From Watersipora subatra (taxonomy: Eukaryota; Bryozoa; Gymnolaemata; Cheilostomatida; Watersiporidae), in the NCBI RefSeq assembly GCF_963576615.1, contig NC_088715.1, positions 60,299,802 to 60,363,801 of the forward strand: a stretch of DNA of 64,000 nucleotides. The letters are read 5' to 3'. The translations under genes were made by a program, and so were the position numbers. Below the pieces are notes generated by a model. It did no database searches. It was not told the DNA's origin and saw nothing but the letters and a program-made list of their open reading frames with translations. How positions within the stretch are numbered: the first letter of the stretch is position 1; the number at the start of each line of letters is the position of its first letter. Shown here piece after piece: positions 25,501 to 37,277 of the stretch.

Positions 25501-28500
25501 CTCATATGGTGACAGAGTTGCATGAGAATGATCTCACTAAGCTACTCTTTGATGAATAACTCGCTCTTGTCATCTCAAAGCTTCTCTCCTGAGAAATTTG
25601 TAACTCCAATGAGTATGACTACGCCTGGGAGGTAAAGGTACTACATGCCCTATAAGTACATGTATTTCAAGCTAATTGCATTTGCACTTAGTGAAATGAG
25701 CTATGATCAGAGGTAGATAGATCTTCTTTGTAATTTTAGAAATAAATTGTGTTCCGTCAGACAAAAATGGGGACAACAAACTCTCCCTTTGTGAAACAAT
25801 CAATTTTCAGGTTGAAGACTCTTTGATTGAGCCATCAACCTAGATATTCCTCTTAGTTTGGTCATGATTTGATGAGTTGGAGTCTTTAATTGTAATGGTT
25901 TCACCTTTAGTTGGTTGAACCAACCTCACGATGAACTTGCGCAAAATGTTAGTAGAGTTTATTAACAATTATTAATGTTTTTCTATCATTTGCGATCGTC
26001 TGTGATGCTCAGGGTGATCTGACTGCTAGAATGCTTTAAGATTAAATTAAAAAACTTGATCACAATTAAAACCCTCGGATCAAGCGAAAGTGTGATTGTT
26101 ATGTCTTCAGTTCTACAGAAACCAACAGAGTAGAGACTCGCAACGCTGTAACTTGAACATGCAACCATAGCAATGGTGTCATTTATAGCAATGATATCAA
26201 CTATAGCAACGATACCAACTACAGCAATGATAGCAATGAGTAACATCATTTCACACATATTCTTCTTCTGATCGCGTTTTGTCAATTTTAATTTTAAAAC
26301 ATCCTACCAATCAGATCAACAATAGTAAACGCTTGTACGGCTCCTCAATGAGCTACTTGACTCACCAATATCATAAGAGAAATGTCGTATGCTGTGTCCA
26401 CAGGGCGGTGTGATCTTATCGTTCGAAGTCTGATGTTACCAACATCAAAGACTTCGGTGCTGTTGTCCAGGGAAGCCGAGAAATTCAAAGTTGAGTAACC
26501 CAGATAGACTGAGGTACCTATTAAACAGTTCAGGCTTCATTTAGTAGAACACATGCTATGGTTCATCTAATACTCTTTTGGTTTGATCCTGGTCATTTTA
26601 TTAAAGCAGTTCCTACAGAAACTTTAGGGCTTCTGTGCATTTGTGTTGACAATTGTCTACATAGCATAAGATTCTGAGACTACAAATAACCTACATTAGA
26701 CTGTCTTACCTATGCAAGATTTATTGCAAGTAAAAGCAAGTAACCATTGAAATACTTTCCGAAATTTTTGTCTAGATTCCTGGGCATATTGTTCATGTCA
26801 TGAATCGTGAGAAGTATTTTTAAAACAAGTTCTAACTTTTGGAAACTCTTGCAGAATGGCATTTACTATGAAAAACTTCTTTTCAGTGCAGGTATAAATA
26901 CATCTTCAGAAAAGGTCCATCAGATTTGGCTGCATTTACATTTGTACTTTATTCTCACTAGCATGTTGTACATTCTAGTAGTATTATACTGCAAAAGGCA
27001 GTGTAATGGAATGCTAATGTACATGTATTACATCATCATTTCAGCATTGGCGCCAGCATATTTGAAGTGCTGCTGTTTTACTTACAATAGAATGACAGGT
27101 TGTAACAGGTTCCTAATTCTTGAATGCTTTCATTTCCACTCGCCGATAGCATGTGACCTTCATATTCTGTGACATTATGGTAGGTCTTTCCTTGACATGA
27201 AGTGACAGTAACTTGCTCCTGCAAAATGTGATGTTTATTATTAATTATATTTTCAGGTTCTGCAGCCACAAAAACAAGCTATTTCAGCAGAATAAGTACC
27301 TTGCCCATCTCCTAAAAGTCAAAGAGAGATTCAATTCAAGGGTTTGTAAGCCTCACTCAAGCGACACCATTGAGTCAATAGCTAGGAAAGTCTCATAAGA
27401 GACAACCATTTAGTTTGGCAAAAATGTTTTTGCCAACAAAACACTAAATAAATTATAGGCTCCGTTGACTAATGCATAGAAAAAGAAGCCTACCTCTGAC
27501 TGATACCCAACCAGTTACTTGCTGAAATATCGACGTAGCATCTATGAGATGAACAAAATGGTCCTGCAAGCAAAAATTTGCTATGCTCACCGATACTGTT
27601 GCGACACTCCGCTGTGAACTCTCAACAGAAACATTAAAGCTGTTTAGTTCTTTATTTATAAATAGCAGCACAGATCTCTGAGTAGGAGGTTGCTGATAGT
27701 ATATGGTGAGAATCTCTTCTTCTGGATGGATAACAGTCACCTGTGTTGAGCTTTCACTTCCTAAAAGTATATAGTATAAATTTTCAGAATTTAATCTGTT
27801 ATAACTACTGAGAATATTGTCTCAACTAAATTTTTTAAACAACAACTTTTAACTAAAAAAAATAAATTTAATTTCAAGTTTGAATGAACTTTTCAAAATA
27901 CATATTTTTATTAATTTAAACTTTATAGAGAAAATGTAAAAGCGTATGCACTGATATTTTTTATAATATTTTTTCACATCTATTTTTGTGAAAATGTTTT
28001 AGGACTTTCATTAAAATTTTGTTCATTCTTTTTTGTAAATTGGTCATAACATATGGCATTATTCCACAAAGGCAATTGAACAGTGCCAATATTGAAAGCT
28101 GATAGTTATATTGGAGTTGTCTGATCATCTTTAGAATAGGCAGTATCATTAGACCTTAAGCTGTTGCAATGGATTTTAAATTAGCAATGTATCTTATAGA
28201 ACTCTATAATTAACTTTTGGTTTTACTACACAACACATGTATCAGCTTAAAATCCGTTTATTAAATTTGTCTGGCCCTTAAAAACATAAAGCTTGTAACA
28301 TGACATTTAAAAAGAGTGAGTAAAAAATGATGATTGGGTGATATTGAAACTTTTTGTTTAATTTAATCATTGTCGGGTTTTGTGATAATTATGATTATGG
28401 CTGCTATTGCTTATTTTTAAAATACTCCTGACTCATCTGACAGCTATAAAACTTCACTTAACAATGTACCAAATGTGAGACCATTTTTCATGGTTAGTGG

Positions 28501-30707
28501 CAAGTAAGCCATGATATTCTGGCAAAGATAGCAAATGCTTCTACTGTAGTTAGTGCACAGCTTTTAGTTTTATTCGAATCACATCTATATATATATATTT
28601 CTCAAAGTATGTTTGTGTGTATGTCGTATGTCTGTCTGCATTCCGACTATAGCTATTATTAGAATAACTGCAGCTGGACAACAATGCTGACGCAATATCA
28701 TGGAGTATCGTCATTAAAAGCCTAGCAGCTTACTACAATTTTCCATTGGCAATGTGCCAGGCTACTAGCTCGAAAGTTACAGTTGTTTAACAAAGTTTTA
28801 AAATCTTTACAGTGGTTTTCAATTTTCTCTTAATTTATCTAAACTACACAAAACACTTCTCTCATGATATGTAGTTTGCAAGTTAGAATAGTAAATGTTG
28901 TTATATGTTAAATACAAATCAATTTTTTGTCCATACTTTTTTATTAATCGGGCAACGCCGGGTAGCACAGCTAGTAGTGTTATTATAAATAGAATCAGGC
29001 AACAATTACTGGCTACAATACAAGTTATTGATCAATATATGCCCTGGTATGTCGTCATCATGGTTCATCACAAGATCTCTTTATATGCTAGACTTCCACA
29101 AACTGATTGACAAAGAATTTCCATGTTCAAACTTAAAACAGCATTTGCTGGAAGCATGATGGAGTTTGTTGTTGGTTAAGGACTGGTTTTACAGCTAAGA
29201 CTAATCTTCTGCAGCAAACAGATTGTTATTGGCATGCAAAATCCTTTCCGTGTTTCAACTCAGTGAGAGATTATTATAATACTGAAGAAACGTAGTTTCA
29301 CTAACAGATTGTAGCATTAATACATTCCTTAATTCACCTTTATCAAAAAACTTCAAATTCGTTGACACTTTATTGTTCAAAATCCTTCTGCCAAAGAGTG
29401 CAACCAGTCTATCAATATATATTTACTTCTTTACAGTGATAACAGTAATGACGGTCATGACAGCAATAATATCAATAGCTTTAAAAGCCTCATTCGTGAG
29501 TAGGAACCTCTGCAATCTTCAAAAAGTCTTGGAGAGAATTAAATATGAGTCCTGCAAGCCTCTTCAAGCTACACTGATGAGTCCTGAGCTAGAGAGTGCT
29601 CAAAAGAAACAAACATTAATATATTCTCAACATAGAGTTTTTGCTTGTAGATTTTGGCAAGTGCTGGTCAGTATATTGTAGCTTTTTATATATTGTGATA
29701 ATGTAGTGTTGATATATTTGCACTAATTATTTGGCTACCAGCAATTCAGCCTTCCTATTTTGACTAAAAGAAAAACCACACAATGGTTGTAAACAAAGCT
29801 CTCTTATGAATCAGAGAGCACTTATGTCTATCACATATTCTGTTACATAAAACAACTCTATAGTTGTAGAAGTTGCTGCAAGAGAGGGCCTGAAAGAACT
29901 TTTTTACATAGCATGCTTAGCTTGGCTTCTAAAAAGTCTTGTAATAATAGTAACAGTTTCTCGTAAATTACATAATAGATAGCCTTCATCAGAACTAGTT
30001 TCCTAGATACTCTATGTTCCCATGATGCAATTAATCCACAACTTTTCGCTATTTGCAACATGGAAACAGCTAAAGTCTACAAATCCAGCGAGTTTCTTTA
30101 CTCAAAGATTTTTCTCAAGTGTTTCTTGCTTACGAATAATAGAAATGTCACTTTTGAATGGTGCATAAAAAAATACTGTGCAAGCTATTCCATTTTAAAC
30201 ATTTTCAGACTTCAATCATTCTTATTACAGAAGTGCTAAAAATAAGGCAGGAATGCATGAATATGACCTTTGGCGTAAAACCCCTTATCATTTTTAGCAA
30301 AGCACCCGCATTAACCCGCAATATGCAAATGTTTATAATAATCTTTATTACACAGAAAGTCAACTTGTGCAAATTTCCAAATCTACATCATCTGCGCAAT
30401 GGAAACTTATTAAAAGGCTTTATACATAGCAACAATAATTTTATATATAAAATACTATATTCTCACTGTTCATTAGTCAATAGAGGCAAAAAACTTTTAA
30501 GCTTCAGTCAATATTTTGACTAATGAAAACACAGTCGGTTTGACTCGTCCTTTTAAACAAACGGCGTACATTAGCTAACAAACATACATACTCGTAACAT
30601 ACATACTTACCATTATGTTTACCCAATATGTCATGAGCGAGTGTAAGTGTGATGAAAAAGAACCAAAAATACAAAAAATTCATTCTTCCCTGTGAGCTGG
30701 AGAGCAT
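17546..30707 (-). CDS. Gene A: SLC10-family (P3-like) sodium symporter with a very long repetitive C-terminal tail
   Basis: Ten coding exons are supported by splice sites and by paralogue B: 30707-30611, 27760-27591, 27218-27086, 26517-26366, 24545-24426, 23788-23617, 22656-22469, 21573-21397, 20447-20268 and 19567-17546. The sum is 3411 bp, or 1136 residues plus stop, with every intron phase consistent (1,0,1,0,0,1,0,0,0). The start has a signal-peptide core FLYFWFFFITLTLA. The ectodomain (to about residue 180) has at least six N-X-S/T sites and a CYNLSFYC segment. The membrane core has KSHLKKPKAPF, LGCSPGGGHSNMYSKLF and ETGAQN, the last two matching Na+-binding regions of the bile acid:sodium symporter family. 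The last exon adds a hydrophilic tail of 673 residues. Substrate is unknown; P3-like SLC10 members are mostly orphan transporters. The splice structure is inferred, but the fit to B is strong. Confidence 0.9.
17930..18490 (-). repeat. In-frame 18-bp minisatellite coding for (G-S-E/K-Q-S/N-T)n
   Basis: About 30 tandem units of an 18-bp sequence (sense strand AGTGAACAGAGCACAGGA) encode hexapeptides such as GSEQST, GSKQST and GSEQNT. Units with GAA (Glu) and AAG (Lys) often alternate, giving a 36-bp higher-order pattern GSEQNTGSKQST. The edges grade into diverged units (SEQKTA, SEQQTS, SEKRTG, SEESAE). The unit has no stop codon in most frames, so long spurious ORFs appear on the opposite strand. 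Confidence 0.95.
19712..20142. repeat. Dispersed palindromic element, copy 3 (gene A intron 9)
   Basis: Left arm ATTAAAGATGAGCTTGTC... through GTTTCAAGATTAATTTGACA; right arm AGTTTTGTTGATTTTTATC through TTCTGATAAAATCTTGTAG and GTAAGTTCATCTTTAAC. The arms pair imperfectly. The middle has GTAAAGAGACTGACAGAATA. It fills most of the 700-bp last intron of gene A. Confidence 0.8.
21838..22352. repeat. Dispersed palindromic element, copy 4 (gene A intron 7)
   Basis: It contains TTCTATCATTTGTGATTG, TTTTTGATGTTTGAGCAGG, the TTGCTACGGTTGATATG centre, and the right arm TTTAATCTTAAAATATCTTG with TTTCTGATAAAATCT. About 515 bp, non-coding, within the intron between exons 7 and 8. Confidence 0.75.
22860..23620 (-). 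repeat. 41-bp minisatellite that begins at a 5' splice site (gene A intron 6)
   Basis: About 18 units of 41 bp run from the exon 6 boundary into intron 6. Read on the gene strand, a unit starts AGTCTCGGTATTACATCTGA and continues with ACA, CACACTC and ATTATTAGAT-type sequence. The exon itself ends AGTCTCG and the intron begins GTAATACATCTGAACATAC, so the true exon-intron junction is the first unit. At least ten later units carry CTCG|GTATTAC, a near-copy of the junction. Confidence 0.93.
24126..24190. repeat. Near-perfect 65-bp palindrome (gene A intron 5)
   Basis: The left arm TAGATGTAATACTAATAACA continuing to CATTACTATA is almost exactly complementary to the right arm ending AATAGTACATCTA. 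Arms are about 32 nt with essentially no loop. The outer AGATGTAATAC matches the motif found in the 41-bp array of intron 6. Confidence 0.88.
24758..24818. repeat. 28-bp tandem duplication (gene A intron 4)
   Basis: AGTGAGGGGACAAGGGGACC followed by CAGCTTGG occurs twice plus a partial third unit. The segment is G-rich compared with its surroundings. Confidence 0.85.
24917..25061. mobile_element. Short fold-back (MITE-like) hairpin (gene A intron 4)
   Basis: The left arm (TTTTTGACTACAACTTTCTC, CAGCTACAACGTTGTTTCAC, GCTTGGCACTCGTCAGG) pairs with the right arm (CCTGACAAGCGCCAAACGTG, AAACAACTTTGTAGCTG, AAGTCAAAAATC). Arms are about 60 nt with a loop of about 20 nt. No open frame. A small MITE is the simplest reading; a hairpin RNA cannot be excluded. 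Confidence 0.75.
25930..26315. repeat. Dispersed palindromic element, copy 5 (gene A intron 4)
   Basis: Contains GATGAACTTGCGCAAAATG, TTTCTATCATTTGCGATCG, GTGATCTGACTGCTAGAATG, a run of ATAGCAATG/ATACCAACTATAGC variants in the centre, and the AACATCCTACCAATCAGATC end. Long open frames across the centre are repeat artefacts. The right end lies about 50 bp from the exon 4 donor. Confidence 0.8.
28584..28974 (+). mobile_element. Non-autonomous Helitron (gene A intron 1)
   Basis: The 5' end is TCTATATATATATATTTCTC after an A. The 3' end is GGGCAACGCCGGGTAGCACA followed by GCTAG and then T. That gives TC...CTAG inserted between A and T, with a GC-rich imperfect hairpin close to the 3' end, as in Helitrons. 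It is 391 bp with no Rep/helicase, so it would depend on an autonomous element elsewhere. It is intronic and has no evident effect on the coding exons. Confidence 0.8.
30110..30425 (+). repeat. Dispersed repeat in gene A intron 1 (partner upstream of gene B)
   Basis: It aligns with 38265-38515 in the same orientation: CATTTTAAACATTTTCA, TCA(T/A)TC(T/C)TATT, ATGACCTTTGG / ATGACATCTAG, GCATGCAAATGT / ATATGCAAATGT and CATCATCTGC. Both are old and diverged, with no coding potential kept. Confidence 0.55.
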
Positions 30708-30989
30708 CTTTCTGACGAGTGAACGTTTAATGGCCTCGTATGTTTTGGGAATCTGACTCTACCTGGCCCTCAGGTCATGCCATATATCTGATGGGTAGAA
30801 TGTTGATGCGCAACATTAAAAATGTAAAGGTTGATGGAGGTGAACAAAAACTTGGCTTCAATAGAGAATGATCAATATTCTGCAGAATCCTAGCAACTTG
30901 GGTTGCCATGTGATGAACCTATTTAGTTTACAGAAGATACAAAGTGTTTCTGCATGACTAAACAACACAGATTATCTCTCGAATCTCGC

Positions 30990-31143
30990 CTTAAAGATGA
31001 GCTCGCACAAAGCTTTAGTAGATTTTATCATAATATATATGTATTTTTATACTATTTGCTATCGTTTTTGATGTTTTTAGTGATATGACTATCTGAAATT
31101 TATTATATTAAAGTCGGTAAAACTTGATCACAGTTAAAACGAT
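30990..31143. repeat. Dispersed palindromic element, half copy 6
   Basis: TTAAAGATGAGCTCGCACAA, TTTAGTAGATTTTATCA, GCTATCGTTTTTGATG and AAAACTTGATCACAGTTAAA match the left arm. The right arm is missing. Confidence 0.75.
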
Positions 31144-32221
31144 GTTCTATTAGCTTCCAGTTGGAGGCCGTAGCAGTTAACAGTAGTTTGTAACATTAAC
31201 TTGTTTTTTTTATTTTGCAAATACATACATAAACTACTTATAGCAGTTATTAGAGAGTAGAATTGTTAGCTAGATTCTGTAAATGCTGCGTGTAAGATTG
31301 GTTCAACAATTTTTCCAAACAGCCGTAAATGTAAAAGAAAGTGAAGTCTATGAAATATAAAAATTAACTTTGTACCTTTTTATTCATTCAACCGCTAATG
31401 CGATTTAGTATAGAGTTATCTAAACCGCTATAACTTGAAAATATTCTATCATTCTCATTTTATAAAGATGCCATAAATGAAGAAACAAGCTATGTAGCTA
31501 TTGAGCAACCTCACTAAAACTGCATGAAGTAAATCAATATAGGCCTACATGTATATTAAATATTAACTGTTATCATCAATCAATTACTTTCTGTTTATTT
31601 AAAATATTTATCACATGCATTATTGTTAAAAAATTAATATTTTCTTGAAAGTCAAAGTTTTCATTGTTGTAGCCTGTTTATAACGTATAAAGGTTTGGGG
31701 GTTTCTCATGCGGAGTCTTCCTCCCTTTACAGGAAAAATATTGAGTCACTATTAAGCGGAGGTCTTTACTTGTCACTCTTCTTGTTGCAATTGTTCAGTT
31801 TGTAACAAGCATGAAGCCAGTCACGTCTAAAAATATTCATACTAAAGGGTATAGAAATATTCATAACCGACTCCGCATTAATCAATGTTCTTGTATGATG
31901 GTTGTGCAAATTAACTCTGTCCTACATAAGCAAAGTGTTCGTCTTTTCACAACAATTATTCTTAGACACTTGAAGACATGTTTGAAAAGCTCTCTTGGTG
32001 TATTAGGGGTTTCACTTTAATTTTTTAAACGCGCAGTGTAACAAAGTTAGCTACCAAACGCTTCAATGCTTTGGCTGTAGCCCTAAACAGTGGAGATTTT
32101 GGGTAGTTTTCTCCCCCTGTACACAAGTTTCTACATATTACATGTTATTGACATTTATTTGAGTGCATTTGATATTGTGTTATGTTATTTTATTATTGAT
32201 TCTATTCCTTGAACTAAAATT

Positions 32222-32346
32222 GTGTCAATACATCATTATCTGTATATCGTATTATATGTTTATGTGTCATTACATCACTGTTTGTATATCGCATTATGTC
32301 TGTGTGTCATTACGTCACTGAATGTATGTCATATTGTATGTTTATG
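32222..32346. repeat. Three diverged units of about 40 bp
   Basis: GTGTCATTACATCACTGTTT followed by GTATATCGCATTATGTC recurs three times with substitutions and small length changes. Confidence 0.75.
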
Positions 32347-34274
32347 TGATTCAACTTTTTACCTCTTTCCTTCTGTGAGCCTATGTCAGACAGTGATTTT
32401 GATGTGTGTCCAAGTTTTTTGAACGATTATATTATTAGCGATGCTTGAATAACTAATATCACAAAACTAACAGTCAGAACTTTTTCTGGTAGAGGTATTT
32501 TACAGATACCTTTAAAGTCTCTCCGCTGAACTGTACAAGATTTTGTAAGTCTTGTTGAGTTATTAGAAATTCAATCAAAGTACAGCATTCTCCAACCCTG
32601 GATGTAATCGAGTCATCTTGGGTAGTAAAAACAATCTGTAACTTCTCCATTCAATATTGAAAGCCACTGATATTTAGAAAAACTGTCCATTTTCTATCAA
32701 CTATTTTATAGCTGTTTAAACTTGTTAATATATCTATTCATTGTCTATTCATTAGACTATAAATTAGAGCTGACGTATGAGAAATCTGGAGAACAAGAAG
32801 TTGGTAACTTTTTCAAACAAAGTTAGTAAAAGTCGTCATAGTTTGCAGCAATAAACTTGCGTTGGTTTGGTAACAAAAAAAGGGGAGCATCATTAATTTT
32901 GCCGGCTATCATTGGTAACAAATTATGCGTAAAATGAGAGCAATAAAAATAAATGGAAAGTTTTTCATGCTGCAAGTAGTAGCGTTAAAATTCCTAATAC
33001 TAACCCAAAAACATTAAGCGGCTCTTTTATGTTTGGTATTTATCTAAAAGTTTAAAAAGAGTTTTTTTTTCAGAAAACTCAAATATGCTAAGTTTTTGTA
33101 TATATACTGTTGCTGAAACAAAACTGTTGATTAATTGGTGATGAGATGTTTGTAAACTGGCAGCATTTCTGACAACTCACGTTTAGATAAACAGTAAACT
33201 TTGGTTGTTCCTATTTACTCTCAGAAGGCAGCTTTTGGTCGTTTTCCAAAACATTAGTGATTCTATTTAGATTAACAATGTTTATGTTCTCGACAGGCAG
33301 TTATAGCAGACCAACATTTCCTTTCGCTGCCAGATACCAAAATCATTAATGGAGGAATAACAATAATATCCTGTATGTAAGGCAGATCACATAAATGCAG
33401 CAGCAAACTATGTCTTGTGACTGATTGTTGTTTTAGTCAGAAAACGGTTTTGGACTCACCTATGAAAATGACAGTTCTTCGAATTCTCTGCTTTTGTCCT
33501 TGAGGCCAATTCCACTTATTCTATATCTTTGTGCACAATTTTTCAACTCTTTGTTTTATTGTTGGAATCAGAATTCGCCAGTTTAGAAAAGATTCAAAAA
33601 TTAAAACGTTAGGTTGCTTAGTATGTTAGATTCAAAAGGCTGAAGTTCAAAACTGAAATTGTTTGGTGGTAATTATCGGTTTAAGGTAACAAGATACCAG
33701 CAATAAAAAATTTAAAAATCTAATGAATTGAAGTTGTTCAATTTATTATAGCCCAGTTCATTTCTCTTTCAGCTGTTACACTCCTTTCCCTACCCCCTTC
33801 AGCTTCCCTCCCCTCTTTACTTAATATTCAACAGTAATATCGATATAGAATTCTGCATGACCTTTAAGTAACTCCGTTGTAATATCTTTTTGAACTTTTC
33901 CTTACAAATTACAGCTAACTTGTGCACCTGCTTCAAGATTTCACCTAAAGCTACATGTATTAGTGTGTAACAACCACTATAACTTTGTTCCCTGTTTTAT
34001 CTATGCTATGAATAAATACTCGAGCCCGTGTAATCTTTTTGATACAAGTTTTAAATTTTAGAGCAAGTGAAAAAAGTTTTGAAAAAAGTATTTTAGTGGC
34101 AAAGCTTACACATTTAACAGAATTTTTACTGGCTAACCATTAGATTTTAACAAAAAGGAAGTTTTCGCCGAAGCGCTGTATAACTACTCAACAAATTTAT
34201 TCGTTAGCTAGAGGGTTACTTTATGTTAAAAAAGATAAATATGGTGTAAATCACTGCTTTTTAGCTTATGTGTC

Positions 34275-34565
34275 AACAGTGACAACTGCTGATGCCTAAT
34301 GGTAGACAACGTCTGACCTGCGAACAACACGCTGGGGTTAAATTGCAAAAAAGGTCACTGATGGTGCCTTAAATAGATCTCTGCAACTCGGCATCTCTCC
34401 ATTAACCGAGGCTACCTCGCCACTGGACTCAAACATGTCCAGCCAAGTTCACAGAAATAATGTTTGTACAACAATGCGCTTCAAAACATGCACAGCCTCT
34501 ACTTGCATAAAGCTAAGCAGACGTCATGCTCGACCCTTGAGAGATTGTTCGCACGTTGCAAAATA
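34275..34565 (+). repeat. Dispersed repeat, copy 2 (partner at 3130-3430)
   Basis: Same family as the copy near the left edge. It includes CCACTGGACTCAAACATGTC, AAACATGCACAGCCTCTAC and AAGCTAAGCAGACGTCATG. The short open frames it contains are not shared between copies, so it is not a gene. Confidence 0.65.
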
Positions 34566-34689
34566 TATACTGTTCATTTGGTTTTTAAGAATCCATTTAC
34601 GATGGGCAAATACTTTTTTAAATGCATTGCTAATATCATTATGGGACCGCTGTCAATTTACCTAATTTTTCAGATAATCGCTCAGCATT

Positions 34690-34742
34690 TTAAATCCATT
34701 GTTTACAATGGATTTTAAATCCATTGTTTACAATGGATTTAA
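34690..34742. repeat. Duplicated perfect palindrome
   Basis: The palindromic word AAATCCATTG-TTTA-CAATGGATTT (about 24 bp) occurs twice head to tail, separated by TA. Both units can form the same hairpin. Confidence 0.9.
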
Positions 34743-36142
34743 ATTATAACATTGCTCATCTATCAATGCAAACAAATATTATTTAGTCATTGTAATAATT
34801 TAAAAATCAATGAATTTAATTTAGACTTTGTTATATTTAAAAAATAATAAGAAAAACTGGCAAAAAATTCTCATCCTCAGCAGAACTAAAATTACAAAAG
34901 TACATGTAGCTCAATTATTTTAGGCAATCATATTTACCTGTTTGACAACTCTAAAACTGGACAAGCTCTTTGTTCTCTTTATAAGAGTAAGTGACACAAC
35001 GTTAATCTGACATAAGCTTTTTAAGTTTACGAGCAAAACAATAAATAATATAAGATAAGTAAAATAATTATATAACAACCAGGAAAAGTTTTAGAAAGCA
35101 TAAGCATTGCACAAATATTCATAATCATCTTACATTGTAACTTTTGCTATACATGCTAATATTAAGTGTTGCATTCTCAGCAATTAAAATGTGGTAGCAA
35201 TCAGCGTTTCAACATTATGGGCAGCAAATTATTCTAATTTCATATTAAATTCTAATATAAAAATGTAATCGATGTATAAAACAATTAAAATTATCATACA
35301 ACTCCTCAAACTTCTTATTTGTATGCAGAAACCCTACAATCTCTATTCATCTGTCAGGAAACCTCAAGTCGTACTCAAAGGTCAATAACTAGTTATATCG
35401 ATTTCAGGTTCCCAGATTATGCCTCAGCAGTGGCCTCTCTTGTGCAAACAAACAGTAAAAAACCAATGCCGGGCCACAACTGGCTGCATTTTGCTGACTG
35501 TAAATAAATATTTCTCAAGCAAGTAAAGCTGATCATATTTAGCGGGTAAGAAAAAATAAACTTTGTGTTGGTTAATGACATTACGATACATCTAGAGAGG
35601 AACCCACTGACATGTTAAAAACTGGCCTTAATTACAGTGAACCATAGTTCCTAAAATAGTTTTACTGAAAATAAAGTAATGGATTCCGGTGTGTGTGCGT
35701 GCTCTGTGTTTATCATAGCCTGAGAAATTGCACTGATTGCGCATAAGTATGTGCTACTGAGGTCAATCAAGTATACAAACATTTATATTTCCTGTCAATA
35801 CTGCACAGCATAACCGCATCCTAGTTCCCAGCTCTACAGTACCAAACTATTATCTCGTCTTTACATTGCATTACAGCTTACGTTATGACTGGTTCCTAAA
35901 CACAATGTCTTGTTTTACAATTAAAAATTATAAGTTTTCAGCTGTGCTTTGTAAATATCTAGAATTGCACAAAAAATACAATATTTTCTTCTTTTTTATA
36001 TTCAGTATTATTTAAGAAATTTTATAAGTATTTATTTCAGACCAGTTTCCATTAATGGAATAATTATTCTGTTATTTGAAACGATGAAGCAATAAAAAGA
36101 GGTATTTTACACTGCAACATATATGTTAACATATATGTTACA

Positions 36143-36268
36143 ATGGGGAAGATACAACATATACAACATGTTTATGAAGATGTTATAAGGGGAAGATACA
36201 ACATATACAACATGTTTATGAAGATGTTATAAGGGGAAGATACAACATATACAACATGTTTATTTTAC
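36143..36268. repeat. 44-bp tandem repeat, about three copies
   Basis: Each unit begins GGGGAAGATACAACATATAC and continues AACATGTTTATGAAGATGTT. The first two are identical over most of the unit and the third is partial. A short ATATATGTTAAC palindrome precedes the array. Confidence 0.9.
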
Positions 36269-37109
36269 GTTACAACATATTTGCAACCATATATGTTAAC
36301 GATTTTTCAACGAGTGGTTTTTAAAGAAAAGCACCCGCTGCGAGCAAAGTTATAATTACAATTTGTTTGTTAAACAAGTATTTTTAGTATAGGTTGAATT
36401 TGTTGTTAGAAATCTTTTCTATTTTTTTAAATTTTTATCTTTGATGTTATAATAATGTATATCTGTAATCCAGACTAGTGATGAAGGTAAATATGGCCAA
36501 GAATTCATTTGGTGGTTTCATAATATGTTAGAAGTATTTATGTGCATATGATTGAATAATACTGCATATCATTCTTGGACCCAGGTTATCCACTTACACA
36601 TAAATACAAGCCTTTCCTTGTTTTGATTTGTCTCTGGTATATGCTCAGAGAGCAGTTCTTTACACATGTATTTATTTATGCAGTTGTTACAGCAAATACC
36701 AAGGTTTTAAATTCTCTTTGCCACTATCTGAAAAGCTGAAATAATCTTTGTTTTAAGCTCGAGGGGAAGATAACAGCGAGTTTGTGAACAAATAGAAACT
36801 ATTGTTTTTATATGACTACGGTACCTTGTTTTCACACAAAAGAAAGTGCTAAGGCTATAATAACTTATCAAAATGTAAAATACAGACTTGTTTATTCTGG
36901 TACCTCATTTAGAAATATTAAAAGTCTTTTTGTGTGTAAGCAATTATTCAGAAATCGGTGTCTGCTTAGCTTACTGCAAGCAAAGGCTTTGCAAGGTTTT
37001 TAAAAGCCATTGTTATACAGACAAGGTTTCTACAATCCTGGTTAGACATGGTTGAGTCCAGTGGTGAAGAAACCACAACACCTGGAGACAAGCCCAGTAA
37101 GAGAAACCA

Positions 37110-37277
37110 TTTTTAAGAAAAACTTGCATGAAGTTTTAGCAGATTTTACCAGAAAGTTTTGGTATTTTTTTAACATTTCAACTGTTTTTGGTGTTTGAGG
37201 TGATCTGACTGCCAACATATTTCAACATTATTGTGAGTAAGATTTAAAATCGACAAAACTTTAATGTGATTAAAATA
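37110..37277. repeat. Dispersed palindromic element, half copy 7
   Basis: AGTTTTAGCAGATTTTACCA, GTGTTTGAGGTGATCTGACT, GCCAACATATTTCAACA and AATCGACAAAACTTTAA match the left arm only. Confidence 0.75.

Noticed and set aside
35319-35507. Open frame ending PMPGHNWLHFADCK, faintly like a transposase DNA-binding region
   Set aside because: The similarity is limited to a few residues and there is no downstream catalytic domain.
37048-37098. Possible 5' exon of gene B reading MVESSGEETTTPGDKP before a GTAAGA donor in phase 1
   Set aside because: The phase fits, but it has no signal peptide. The ATG at 39421 gives a clear signal peptide, reads directly through to a phase-1 donor at 39496 and matches the gene A layout. 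It could still be an alternative first exon.
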